Counted from the stretch's first letter, positions 1-11,145 are shown. The stretch is DNA of 64,000 bases from Vibrio chagasii (GCF_024347355.1 NZ_AP025465.1:2976001-3040000); one strand, 5' to 3'. Numbers and translations: made by a program. The notes: generated by a model from the letters alone, not told the origin.

Positions 1-2694
<2,694 letters not shown>

Positions 2695-3000
2695 ATACAA
2701 CCCGAAGAGGTCTTTATGTATGGTAAACAACCAAGGTTTTTGGTTGTAATAAGAAGGGTTAGTTCTTATTACGTGTTTGCCGGACTCAATTTAATACTCT
2801 TTATTTTCACTTTTAAAAAGTGAAGACAAAAAGCCAAGACACTTGAATGTGTTTGTGTTGTGTTTATCTAAAAGATAAACATTGAGAACTTTTAATTTGA
2901 TTAACTCTTAGAGTTAATCAGTCAGCTTTCCAAATTGTTAAAGAGCTTGATTCAATAAATGAACCATTTTTAAAGACACTTAAATAAATGCGCTTAAAGA
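2695..3000 (-). other. 16S-23S spacer between tRNA-Glu and 23S
   Basis: Transcribed spacer of about 306 bases with no protein gene. It is AT-rich, carries an internal boxA antitermination site (see separate entry) and contains short inverted segments next to the 23S start, such as ACCATAC and GTATGGT, that probably contribute to 23S processing. The downstream half of the 23S processing stem would lie outside the window, so it cannot be checked here. Confidence 0.85.
2932..2947 (-). promoter_or_regulatory. boxA antitermination element in the rrn spacer
   Basis: On the minus strand this reads GCTCTTTAACAATTT, the same core as the E. coli rrn boxA, where NusB/NusE (S10) bind to set up rRNA antitermination. 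An identical core occurs in the leader upstream of 16S. Its place between tRNA-Glu and 23S matches the usual second boxA of rrn operons. Confidence 0.85.
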
Positions 3001-3076
3001 TGGTATCCCGTAGGGGAGTCGAACCCCTGTTACCGCCGTGAAAGGGCGGTGTCCTAGGCCTCTAGACGAACGGGAC
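3001..3076 (-). tRNA. gltT: tRNA-Glu (anticodon TTC) in the rrn spacer
   Basis: A 76-nt cloverleaf on the minus strand begins GTCCCGTTCGTCTAGAGG and ends with an encoded CCA. The anticodon stem-loop CCGCCCTTTCACGGCGG places TTC at 3040-3042. A single spacer tRNA-Glu is one of the common rrn spacer types in Vibrio and E. coli. It is co-transcribed with 16S and 23S and released by RNase P and RNase E/III processing. Confidence 0.97.
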
Positions 3077-3140
3077 ATAGGTACTCTTAACTGTTTAAAC
3101 ATATCAATCTGTGTGGACACTTATCGTGAGTATCTTCGTA

Positions 3141-4693
<1,553 letters not shown>

Positions 4694-4890
4694 AAGATTT
4701 TGTCGACTCAACGAATACTGACTTCAAAACTACAAAAAGTAATTCTAAAGCTATTATCATTCCAACAGAATGATAATGAATTGACTGTGCCGATAATAAA
4801 TTATCGATTGGTCACTCAGTTCATTGAAATCATTTTGATTCCGAAGAATCTGTTTTATCTAACGATAAAACGTTTTGATATTCATCAACG

Positions 4891-4910
4891 AGTGCCCACA
4901 CAGATTGATA
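4891..4910 (-). other. 16S precursor processing stem (5' half; partner at 3102-3121)
   Basis: The 20 bases here are the reverse complement of 3102-3121, with only one U-G wobble in the transcript. The two segments flank 16S, so the precursor forms a long helix that loops out the 16S sequence. This is the standard RNase III substrate for releasing pre-16S. Seen directly; the RNase III role is established for rrn operons in general. Confidence 0.85.
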
Positions 4911-4915
4911 GGTTT

Positions 4916-4930
4916 AAATTGTTAAAGAGC
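4916..4930 (-). promoter_or_regulatory. boxA antitermination element in the rrn leader
   Basis: The minus strand reads GCTCTTTAACAATTT, identical to the spacer boxA. It lies between promoter P2 and 16S, where NusB/S10 and SuhB load onto the leader transcript in E. coli. Confidence 0.88.
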
Positions 4931-4971
4931 TTCTCTTCATTGTGACTTGCGTCACTTCGTAAGAGGCGGCC

Positions 4972-4999
4972 ATTCTAGCGACTTAATTCTCAGTGTCAA
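4972..4999 (-). promoter_or_regulatory. rrn promoter P2
   Basis: On the minus strand: -35 TTGACA (4994-4999), 16-bp spacer, -10 TAGAAT (4972-4977), followed by a GC-rich start region. The 16-bp spacer is typical of rRNA promoters. It lies about 120 bp closer to 16S than P1, the usual tandem arrangement. Confidence 0.88.
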
Positions 5000-5121
5000 A
5001 CACTTATATGGAATTAATTTCTACTTTCTAAAAGTAGGAGTGAATTATCACTCAAAGCTAGTTGCCTTTACTAACATTCTTCGCTGAAGCCTTGTGGCGT
5101 CTGCCGTGTCAGTGAGGCGGA

Positions 5122-5149
5122 ATTATAGAGACGCCGCTCATATTGGCAA
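5122..5149 (-). promoter_or_regulatory. rrn promoter P1
   Basis: On the minus strand: -35 TTGCCA (5144-5149), 16-bp spacer, -10 TATAAT (5122-5127), then a C/G-rich discriminator (TCCGCCTCAC), the feature that makes rrn P1 sensitive to ppGpp and the initiating NTP. Upstream, at about 5150-5190, A/T tracts resemble an UP element. Fis sites were not scored. Confidence 0.9.
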
Positions 5150-5268
5150 GCATTAAATGCATTTTTTATTGAAAAAAGAGGTTAAACGAAGACATTTCAA
5201 CCAAGGGCTTATTTGTACCACTTTAAGCCCAACTTTCGAACAAATTACTCACAGCACCCTGTGGATAA

Positions 5269-6519
5269 CTACTCACCACTATCAAAGAAGTAAGACAATC
5301 GGGACCTAGGGTTTAGGTACTCTCTTACTTGTTCAGGTAGCTTGTTGGGATTAACCGCATTAACGATTTTTATATCTTTAGCAAGCAGGTCGATTACCGG
5401 AGCTTGTGTTCTGGGCACGCTAGGGTCATACGTCAGCACATTGGGATAAAGCATATGCTTGGCATTTACCGAAATAACAATACCAATTGAATCATTGGAG
5501 AGCTGAACCACGGTTCCTGGCGGGTACACTCCCATGAACTTAACCAATAGACTTAAGTTGTCTTGGCTATATAGGTGTTTGCAGTTCTTATATAAGTGAG
5601 AAAGCGATAAATAAGGGATCATTGGCGGAGACTGTGTTTTACCATGGCACAAGTTATCGAATGCATTGGCAACTGCTACTATCTTGGCAAACTCATCAAT
5701 CTCTTCTTCCTTTAAGCCTTCTGGGTAACCAGAGCCATCATTCATCTCATGATGCTGAGCAATTACCTTTTTAGCTGTTTCAGGAAAATCATCTATTGCA
5801 GAAACGATATCCGCACCATACTTAGTATGGAGCTTTAAGTAGTTCTCTTCTGGCACCGTCAATGCGCTCTGCTTTCTTAATATAGCGACAGGTATTTTGA
5901 TTTTGCCCACGTCATGGAATAACGCAGCAAAAGAGAGGTCTTTCAGTTGTTGTGTGTTGTAGCCTTTAGCTTTGCCGATCATCATGGCAACAACAGCAAC
6001 ATTTAATGTGTGGAAGTAGATATCTTCAAAGTCAGCTTTACCATTCATTAGGTGGAGTGTGACGTTATCATCACATACTAATGTTTCGACAATATCATCA
6101 ACGAGAGATTTCACCTCTCCTACCGCATCCAAAGGACGATTGCGAATTTTGGTCATGACTGAGCGCATTCGAGCAAGTGAACGCTCAAACTCTTTCTCAC
6201 AGTTACTCACTCTGCGTCGGTAAGAACTTAAAGTTTCAATGCGATCATGCTTTTCTTGCCACATTTTTTCAGCTTCAAGACTAACCTGTAAGTCATCACC
6301 TGATTCCAACTCAACCATATGGTTAACCGGCAAAGGTGAAGTATCACTTTGATTAAGGTTTATATAGACGTGTTTGATGCCAAGGTGTCGAATGATCTTA
6401 ACCTGAGCATCGTCTTTTATTTTAAAGCTATTGAATAGAAACGGGGGTTCATTCCACTTGACGAGAAGTCGTATATGTAGACCGGGCTGAATGCGATCTA
6501 CGGTAATTTTTAGGTTCAT
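5269..6519 (-). CDS. HD-GYP cyclic-di-GMP phosphodiesterase with N-terminal DUF3391, 5' end replaced by an IS
   Basis: A 416-residue cytosolic protein: DUF3391 (about residues 4-130), then HD-GYP (about 145-350). The HD dyad is in FHDVGK (H202, D203) and the GYP motif in DGSGYPEG (264-266), so the metal site needed to hydrolyse c-di-GMP to pGpG/GMP looks intact. The first three codons and the ATG lie in the terminal repeat of the neighbouring IS. Joining the flanks without the IS and one duplicated target copy gives an original start reading MGSIKITVDRIQ, against MNLKITVDRIQ now, so the frame is kept. The new ATG overlaps the transposase TGA (ATGA), and GGAAAG lies just upstream as a possible ribosome site. 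Native promoter and 5' UTR are now about 1.3 kb away, so expression probably depends on IS transcription. Confidence 0.9.
   Translation of the reverse strand: MNLKITVDRIQPGLHIRLLVKWNEPPFLFNSFKIKDDAQVKIIRHLGIKHVYINLNQSDTSPLPVNHMVELESGDDLQVSLEAEKMWQEKHDRIETLSSYRRRVSNCEKEFERSLARMRSVMTKIRNRPLDAVGEVKSLVDDIVETLVCDDNVTLHLMNGKADFEDIYFHTLNVAVVAMMIGKAKGYNTQQLKDLSFAALFHDVGKIKIPVAILRKQSALTVPEENYLKLHTKYGADIVSAIDDFPETAKKVIAQHHEMNDGSGYPEGLKEEEIDEFAKIVAVANAFDNLCHGKTQSPPMIPYLSLSHLYKNCKHLYSQDNLSLLVKFMGVYPPGTVVQLSNDSIGIVISVNAKHMLYPNVLTYDPSVPRTQAPVIDLLAKDIKIVNAVNPNKLPEQVREYLNPRSRLSYFFDSGE
6505..6512. repeat. 8-bp target duplication of the ISL3-type element (left copy)
   Basis: AATTTTTA lies immediately outside the left inverted repeat and is matched exactly by 7790-7797 outside the right one. 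Eight base pairs is the duplication length characteristic of ISL3-family transposition. A perfect copy points to a fairly recent simple insertion. Confidence 0.93.
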
Positions 6520-7789
6520 CGCGGCTTTCCGGGGAAGGCCGCTTTTATCTTCAAGAAGAAGTAGTCTGTATCTCGATACCCATATCCCATTCGCTTGATT
6601 AGCTTTATCTTGTTGTTTATCCCTTCCAATGTGCAGGTGTTAAGCGGATAACTCGCAGATGCGATAATGCCGTGAAGATAAGGCCTTAGTTTTCGTGCGA
6701 ACTCTTTCAATGGCTTAATTCCACTCTCTTGTACTTGTGCCCACCACGCCTCCCAGAGCCCTTTAGCATGTACTTCTGATTCACAATACCAAAGCTCTTT
6801 GAGTTGTGCTCCGAGTATATAAGTGGTCATTAAGTCCTTATTGATATTCAATATTTCGGTAAGATAGCTGTTTTGCTGTGTATTCAAATTACCCCTGTTT
6901 TTTAGCAACACCCAGCGTGAGCGCTTGATCCATTGCCTCGCTTTTTTATCTTGCTTGAGTTTGTTGGCTTGGTCGACTCTGACTCTATCCATCACCTCTC
7001 GACCGAACTTAGCAACAACATGGAATAAGTCGTAAACGATTTTTGCGTTCGGACAGTGTGCTTTAACTTCAAGATCAAAAGCCGTATTCATGTCCATTGC
7101 GACCGCTTCGATATTATTGCCATGCTTGCCTAGTTGCTCGAAGAACGGCCGTATGTCCTTACGGCTTCGGCCTAACCCTATCCAAATGACTTGGTGTGTC
7201 TTAGCGTCAGCGATGACCGTGGCATATCGATGCCCTTTAAAGATGACGAGTTGCCTTAGCTCCTCCCATTTCACTGGCGGTACCACTTTTCTAAGTCGGG
7301 ATTTATCTATCTCTTTAATGGTGTGCCAATGAACGTTCGTTAACCGGGAGATATGCTTAATAGGAAGAAGAGGCAGTAATTGTTCTATATAGCTTCTTAA
7401 GCGTTTCGTTATACGAGCATAAGGCTCCAACCAAGATAGAGATTCTGTTTTTATGCCACACTCACGGCACTTGATTCTTCGCGTTTGAACAGAAAGAACA
7501 ACAGGAACACCGAGCAACATGGCTTCTTTTACATGACGCCATTGATACTCATGAATAGCCTCGGCCTCGAGACCACAAAGGCACTTAGCCTCAGAGTTCG
7601 GTTCAAGAGTCAGGGTAATAAGTGATGCTGTCTGGTGAGACTTTACGACTTGAAAGCCTTCCCAGAATGAAGATAGGAAAGTATGATTCGGCATGAAAAC
7701 GGTAGTTTGTGTATGATTTTTGTTTGGCGACTAAACCATATCACTTACTACCGTTTTTGTTTTTAGTTCCCGCTAATCCGCGATGAACC
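6513..7789 (-). mobile_element. ISL3-family insertion sequence, 1277 bp, complete
   Basis: Bounded by inverted repeats beginning GGTTCATCGCGG at both ends (perfect for 12 bp, then partly conserved through a CGGG) and by 8-bp direct repeats. It carries one transposase gene that ends inside the left repeat. A second, subterminal 11-bp inverted repeat (AAAACGGTAGT at 7696-7706, its complement at 7747-7757) lies between the transposase start and the right end and may hold promoter or transposase-binding functions. Both ends and the gene look intact, so the element may still be mobile. Confidence 0.93.
6516..7694 (-). CDS. ISL3-family transposase
   Basis: 392 residues. An N-terminal zinc-binding region has Cys pairs (CLCG near 38-41 and CRECG near 76-80) as in zf-ISL3. 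A helix-turn-helix region (about 90-135) is followed by a DDE catalytic domain of the DDE_Tnp_ISL3 type. Candidate acidic residues are in VIADAKT, AVAMDMNTAFD and the C-terminal CTLEGINNKIK segment. It catalyses cut-and-paste transposition of its own element. No frameshift or internal stop is present. Its TGA stop overlaps the ATG of the HD-GYP gene. Start chosen at the first ATG, right after the inner subterminal repeat; no clear Shine-Dalgarno, common for transposases. Confidence 0.93.
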   Translation of the reverse strand: MPNHTFLSSFWEGFQVVKSHQTASLITLTLEPNSEAKCLCGLEAEAIHEYQWRHVKEAMLLGVPVVLSVQTRRIKCRECGIKTESLSWLEPYARITKRLRSYIEQLLPLLPIKHISRLTNVHWHTIKEIDKSRLRKVVPPVKWEELRQLVIFKGHRYATVIADAKTHQVIWIGLGRSRKDIRPFFEQLGKHGNNIEAVAMDMNTAFDLEVKAHCPNAKIVYDLFHVVAKFGREVMDRVRVDQANKLKQDKKARQWIKRSRWVLLKNRGNLNTQQNSYLTEILNINKDLMTTYILGAQLKELWYCESEVHAKGLWEAWWAQVQESGIKPLKEFARKLRPYLHGIIASASYPLNTCTLEGINNKIKLIKRMGYGYRDTDYFFLKIKAAFPGKPR

Positions 7790-7797
7790 AATTTTTA
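7790..7797. repeat. 8-bp target duplication of the ISL3-type element (right copy)
   Basis: AATTTTTA, identical to 6505-6512. The reconstructed native start codon of the HD-GYP gene lies just beyond it (complement of ATGGGCAGC at about 7797-7805). Confidence 0.93.
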
Positions 7798-7890
7798 TGC
7801 TGCCCATTTTTATATATAACGTTGATTAATAATCCCTATTTATAATTCTAATAAAACCAAGCAGCAATTTCACTATCCTATTTCACAGGT

Positions 7891-8298
7891 TCAGTTTAAA
7901 GAGTCGCAATGCACCATCCATCTTATACCGAACTTATCTTCAACTTTGCCAAACCTAGCGCCCCAAAACGTGTCTGCAAGCGGCGTCATGATTCGCCCAC
8001 CCTGTGTTAGTTTTTCAAAGATCTGCTCTTGGGTCGCGGTATCATCTATAACAAGAGAAAGTGCAAGGTTGTTCCCTTCAAGTTCTTTAGCTTTAACCCC
8101 ATCAGACATCATCAGCTTCATACCAAAGGCTTCGAATTCAGCATGCATGATCCAATCAGGCTGCGCTCCCTCTATTACCTGTGGAGCATCACTAAAGAGT
8201 TGTTTCGATAAGACCACTCCACCAAAGCATTTATGATAAAAATCCAACGCCTCGCCACAACGACCATCGAAAAATAAGTAAGGGGTTACTGTCAGCAT
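7891..8298 (-). CDS. VOC-superfamily protein of the PhnB/3-demethylubiquinone methyltransferase-like type
   Basis: 135 residues with the glyoxalase/VOC fold pattern: N-terminal YLFFDGRCGEALDFYHKCFGG, then HAEFEAFG and LMMSD in the middle, and WGARFGKVEDKFGIRW near the C-terminus, as in the PhnB-like group. The family has no single reaction: members are metal-dependent enzymes or ligand-binding resistance proteins, so no substrate is assigned. The start was moved 15 codons inside the longest frame because AGGAG lies 7 bases before this ATG and the VOC fold begins here. It stands alone between two mobile-element regions. Confidence 0.85.
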   Translation of the reverse strand: MLTVTPYLFFDGRCGEALDFYHKCFGGVVLSKQLFSDAPQVIEGAQPDWIMHAEFEAFGMKLMMSDGVKAKELEGNNLALSLVIDDTATQEQIFEKLTQGGRIMTPLADTFWGARFGKVEDKFGIRWMVHCDSLN

Positions 8299-8513
8299 AT
8301 CTTTCTCCTCTATTGCTACTTTGAACATAGACAATAGAAACAAGAATTACAGGTAACAGGCTGATTTCAGATGATTAATTTATTGAAGGTTATTACTACG
8401 ATGGGAATTGATGAGATTTATGAATGAAACATCAAGATCTGACTGATTCGTAACTTGCATCCGAGCCAACAAGCTGGATTTCAAATTCACAAACGCTCAA
8501 AACGACGAAAGGT

Positions 8514-8526
8514 CGCTATAAAAGCG
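8514..8526. repeat. 13-bp target duplication of the IS4-type element (left copy)
   Basis: CGCTATAAAAGCG, identical to 9957-9969. The sequence is itself palindromic (CGCT/AGCG) and is the tip of a terminator hairpin, so the element inserted into the hairpin. A 13-bp duplication suits the IS4 family. Confidence 0.92.
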
Positions 8527-8535
8527 CAATGTAGT

Positions 8536-9873
8536 TCACTTAAGCGGAGCTGCTTTGCGATTAATTGGGTAGCGAGTCTTTGATATTTTTACCGCCCTAG
8601 GCCGATTAGGCTTAGGGCGTTTGTCTATAAAGAGGACTGATAAGTCTCCCCTTAGACTCTTTAAACGCTTAGGTGTATTGCCTGGCGATATCGCTTTACT
8701 CATCACCTTCAGTTGGCTCGCTATAAACTGACAAGCGTATTTAAAGCTAATTTCATTCGGCATTCTTCCATGTTCAACTGCTGCCTGACTTGCTTCACGT
8801 CTTACCAAATTATAACCAAGCAACAGCCCCCAGAGTTCTTGATAAACAAGGTTTACTGTTTTACTGCGTAATACTAAGGCATTGTGTTGCATTGAGCTTT
8901 TGATATCACGATAACCTAATTCGATTTCCCAACGTTCATGATAAAGTTCGGCTACCGCTTTCGCGTCGTAGTCTGCTCTTGGAAGGGATGTAAAAACAGT
9001 TTTCTGCTTACCTTGTACTTCATAGGTCACCGCTCTGACTTGCCATTTTTCAGGTAAACTAGGGTTCTTTTTGAGAGCTTGCGGTGAGACGTTCATTTCG
9101 ATGAGCATATCATTGCTTTCTTCTTCATCTAAAAGTGTGTATTTCAACCCTTTCCTTGCTGGTATCAACCAATGTCTATTAATACCGCTATTTTGAAGAG
9201 AGAGAAGTAAGTCTGCACCGTAAAAACCTTTATCTAGTAACGTCACAGAGTTATCTGGTAAAGAGTCGATGAAGGGCATAGCAAGTGGGATTTCACCACG
9301 CCGATAAGGGCTTATGGCAGCGTCAACGATGACATGAGAACGGACATTCATCATAGTCACAACTCTTAGCATTGGATGTGGTGTCTGCCTGCTACTCGAG
9401 GTATTACCCGAGCCAAAGTGCTCTCTAAGTTCGGGCGTATCCGCGGTGCGAAAAAGAGCACCGTCTACAGCAAAAACTTGTAATCCTTGCCACGTATCAT
9501 CACGGTATCGTTCAAGACCCCACGTTCGCCCACATTGTTTAAACAACCACTCTGGTGCAGCACTGCCTAAACGTTGTCTTGCCTGGGTTAAAGCACTTTT
9601 TGCTAATAACTCTTCATCAGCCAAGCCATCCGCACAGACATTCATTCTTCGTGCGACTTCGGCAATTGGTTCATTACGGAAGAAGGCCATGCCGACAATT
9701 AACCACAAGACCATGTCACTTGGTAGTCGACGTCGGCGAATAGTCGCTTTATCAGAAAGACTAGCTGCCTTAACAACCCATTCATCTGGGATATGTTCAG
9801 AGAAAGTGGTGAGTTGAGCTACATCAACAGGATTTTCTTCGAGGAAATCGACAAAATAGTTTTGGATAGACAT
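8536..9873 (-). CDS. IS4-family transposase
   Basis: 445 residues, close to the 442 of E. coli IS4. The DDE triad is visible: D137 in FAVDGALF, D214 in LLDKGFYG, and E318 within the Y-x2-R-x3-E-x6-K signature (Y311, R314, E318, K325) that defines the IS4 family. An N-terminal DNA-binding region (about 1-115) precedes the RNase H-like core. No stop or frameshift is present, so the enzyme may be active. The ATG lies directly after the T-run of a hairpin, with no clear ribosome binding site, consistent with low constitutive expression. Confidence 0.94.
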   Translation of the reverse strand: MSIQNYFVDFLEENPVDVAQLTTFSEHIPDEWVVKAASLSDKATIRRRRLPSDMVLWLIVGMAFFRNEPIAEVARRMNVCADGLADEELLAKSALTQARQRLGSAAPEWLFKQCGRTWGLERYRDDTWQGLQVFAVDGALFRTADTPELREHFGSGNTSSSRQTPHPMLRVVTMMNVRSHVIVDAAISPYRRGEIPLAMPFIDSLPDNSVTLLDKGFYGADLLLSLQNSGINRHWLIPARKGLKYTLLDEEESNDMLIEMNVSPQALKKNPSLPEKWQVRAVTYEVQGKQKTVFTSLPRADYDAKAVAELYHERWEIELGYRDIKSSMQHNALVLRSKTVNLVYQELWGLLLGYNLVRREASQAAVEHGRMPNEISFKYACQFIASQLKVMSKAISPGNTPKRLKSLRGDLSVLFIDKRPKPNRPRAVKISKTRYPINRKAAPLK

Positions 9874-9877
9874 AAAA

Positions 9878-9907
9878 AATCGGAAGCCTAGAAACAGGCT
9901 TCCGATT
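9878..9907 (-). terminator. Hairpin plus T-run directly before the IS4 transposase start
   Basis: A perfect 12-bp stem (AATCGGAAGCCT and complement) with a 6-nt loop, followed on the minus strand by TTTTTT and at once by the transposase ATG. It has the shape of an intrinsic terminator. Its position would stop transcripts entering from outside the element. The same hairpin in a read-through mRNA lies against the start codon. Structure seen directly; function inferred from similar protection devices in other insertion sequences. Confidence 0.7.
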
Positions 9908-9956
9908 ATCTCTCAGAAGAAGGATCGGTCAACCGATCCTTATCTGATCTACATTG

Positions 9957-9969
9957 CGCTATAAAAGCG
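9957..9969. repeat. 13-bp target duplication of the IS4-type element (right copy)
   Basis: CGCTATAAAAGCG, matching 8514-8526 exactly. Together with 8508-8526 it regenerates the terminator hairpin that the element split. Confidence 0.92.
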
Positions 9970-10062
9970 ACCTTTCTATTTATGGTACCGGTTTAGGCGG
10001 ACTGATTGGACAGGCATTCCTGCCGCTACCACGAAGGCAGCGCTTTACAGACTCCAGATACA

Positions 10063-10092
10063 ACAAAGCCCCGACTTGAGTCGAGGCTTTGT
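10063..10092 (-). terminator. Intrinsic-type terminator hairpin in the tRNA-Leu trailing array (type A)
   Basis: ACAAAGCC and CGACT pair with AGTCG and GGCTTTGT around a 2-nt loop with one mismatch. A second copy of the same type lies next to the intact tRNA-Leu at 10277-10320. Confidence 0.65.
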
Positions 10093-10182
10093 CATTTAAA
10101 TATGGTACCGGTAGGCGACTTGACTGGGCTTACATCCAAGCCGACACGCTGGATTTCAAATTCACAAACGCCCAAAACGACG

Positions 10183-10207
10183 AAAGGTCGCTATAAAAGC
10201 GACCTTT
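10183..10207 (-). terminator. Intrinsic-type terminator hairpin in the tRNA-Leu trailing array (type B)
   Basis: A perfect 10-bp stem, AAAGGTCGCT with its complement, and a 5-nt loop. The same hairpin occurs at 8508-8526 joined to 9957-9976, where the IS4 element has split it. Confidence 0.7.
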
Positions 10208-10329
10208 CTATGTATGGTACCGGAGGATGACTTGACTGGGCAGGCACTCCTGCCGCCACGCTGGATTTGAATTCACAAACCTCAGATACAACAAAGCCCC
10301 GACTTTCTTCGAGGCTCTGTCTTGGAATA

Positions 10330-10414
10330 TGGTACCGGTAGGCGGACTTGAACCGCCACGCCCGAAGGCAACGGATTTTGAATCCGTCGTGTATACCAAT
10401 TTCACCATACCGGC
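10330..10414 (-). tRNA. tRNA-Leu (anticodon CAA)
   Basis: 85-nt class II tRNA on the minus strand, starting GCCGGTATGGTGAAATTGG and ending with encoded CCA. The anticodon loop TTCAAAA gives CAA, reading UUG codons. The long variable arm (TGCCTTCGGGCG) is present. It is intact, unlike the remnants downstream. It is followed by a type-A terminator hairpin and stands upstream of an RDD-family gene on the other strand. Confidence 0.96.
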
Positions 10415-10608
10415 ATTATCGTGGGCATTGCCCTGTCGATGTTTGGCATTATACGTAAGCAAGCTGATGTGGCAAGCATAAAAACTTGAATTCACGTGTG
10501 TTTGCCGATAATTTCGCCACTAAGTCATAAGCTGTGCGTCATGTCTCTTTTCACGCTCTGCCTTAAACTATATTCTGACGCCTAAATTTTTGAAGAAGTA
10601 ATAACACC

Positions 10609-11085
10609 ATGACATCTACCAACACACTGCCACCAGCTGGAATGATGCGCCGATTCGGAGCTTTGTTCTATGACGCTCTTATCGTGATCGCTATTGAAAT
10701 GATGGCAGCTGGCGTCATTATCGCTTTACTGCATGCGCTTATGGCTCTTGGCATTTTTGACCACAGTGGTTATGCCGATGTCAGTGACTTCCTAACCAAT
10801 CACCCTATCTGGAGCCCAGTTTACACATTTTATCTAGTGGCAGTTTGGGTTTACTTCTTTGTGTTCTTCTGGACTCGAGCTGGTCAAACTCTGGGAATGA
10901 GAGCGTGGAAACTTCGCGTTCAGAACAAAGATGGCTCTGCGATTACTGTCACTCAAGCTCTAATTCGCTTAGGAACTTCTGGTTTTGGTCTAGCCAATCT
11001 GTGCGTTCCATTAGATCCTCAAAAGCGTGGCTTTCACGATATCTGGGCAAAAACAGAAGTGGTTGTGTTACCTCAAGCGCGATAG
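10609..11085 (+). CDS. RDD-family integral membrane protein
   Basis: 158 residues. The RDD signature is present: MRRFGALFYDALI near residues 13-25 (R..D pattern), GQTLGMRAWKLRV near 98-110 and QKRGFHDIWAKT near the end. Hydrophobic segments at about 20-48 and 68-92 suggest two or three membrane helices. Family members are membrane proteins of mostly unknown role; some have been linked to ion exchange or antiterminator-like stress functions, so no activity is claimed. It converges with lptG, with a shared terminator between. A similar RDD gene next to lptG is common in Vibrio. Confidence 0.85.
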   Translation: MTSTNTLPPAGMMRRFGALFYDALIVIAIEMMAAGVIIALLHALMALGIFDHSGYADVSDFLTNHPIWSPVYTFYLVAVWVYFFVFFWTRAGQTLGMRAWKLRVQNKDGSAITVTQALIRLGTSGFGLANLCVPLDPQKRGFHDIWAKTEVVVLPQAR

Positions 11086-11115
11086 TATTTCTAAACAGCT
11101 TCAATCAAGATCAAA

Positions 11116-11140
11116 AAAGGAAGGCGTTATGCCTTCCTTT
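11116..11140. terminator. Bidirectional terminator between the RDD gene and lptG
   Basis: A perfect 10-bp stem, AAAGGAAGGC with its complement around GTTAT. A and T runs on either side make it usable in both directions. It serves the convergent RDD and lptFG transcripts. Confidence 0.85.
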
Positions 11141-11145
11141 TGTAT

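Larger units (their letters stand above)
8527..9956 (-). mobile_element. IS4-family insertion sequence, 1430 bp, complete
   Basis: Ends are inverted repeats: CAATGTAGTTCACTTAAG on the left and CAATGTAGATCAGATAAG on the right (15 of 18 match), flanked by 13-bp direct repeats. The right end continues with a 22-bp palindrome (9920-9941, AAGGATCGGT and complement) like the GATCAGTTAAGGATC-type end of E. coli IS4, placing it in the IS4 subgroup proper. One intact transposase gene fills the element. A terminator-like hairpin sits between the right end and the gene. Confidence 0.93.
9970..10329 (-). repeat. Array of tRNA-Leu 3'-end remnants alternating with two terminator types
   Basis: Downstream of tRNA-Leu (reading leftwards) the acceptor/T-arm end of the tRNA recurs in decayed form, each beginning with the complement of CCGGTACCA: at 10215, 10103 and 9983, about 112-120 bp apart. 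The 5' halves of the tRNA are missing. Between the remnants lie hairpins of two kinds that alternate: a GGGGCTTTGT type (10277-10320 and 10063-10092) and an AAAGGTCGCT type (10183-10207 and the copy split by the IS4 element). Another decayed unit continues at about 8450-8526 beyond the IS. No protein gene is credible here. The layout resembles the repeats trailing tyrT in E. coli. Confidence 0.75.

Noticed and set aside
8299..8450. Search for a gene between the VOC gene and the tRNA-Leu debris
   Set aside because: No frame with a ribosome site; only AT-rich DNA leading into the decayed repeat.
10006..10495. Small frames across the tRNA-Leu array on both strands
   Set aside because: They cross tRNA-Leu, its remnants and terminators; no ribosome site and no family.
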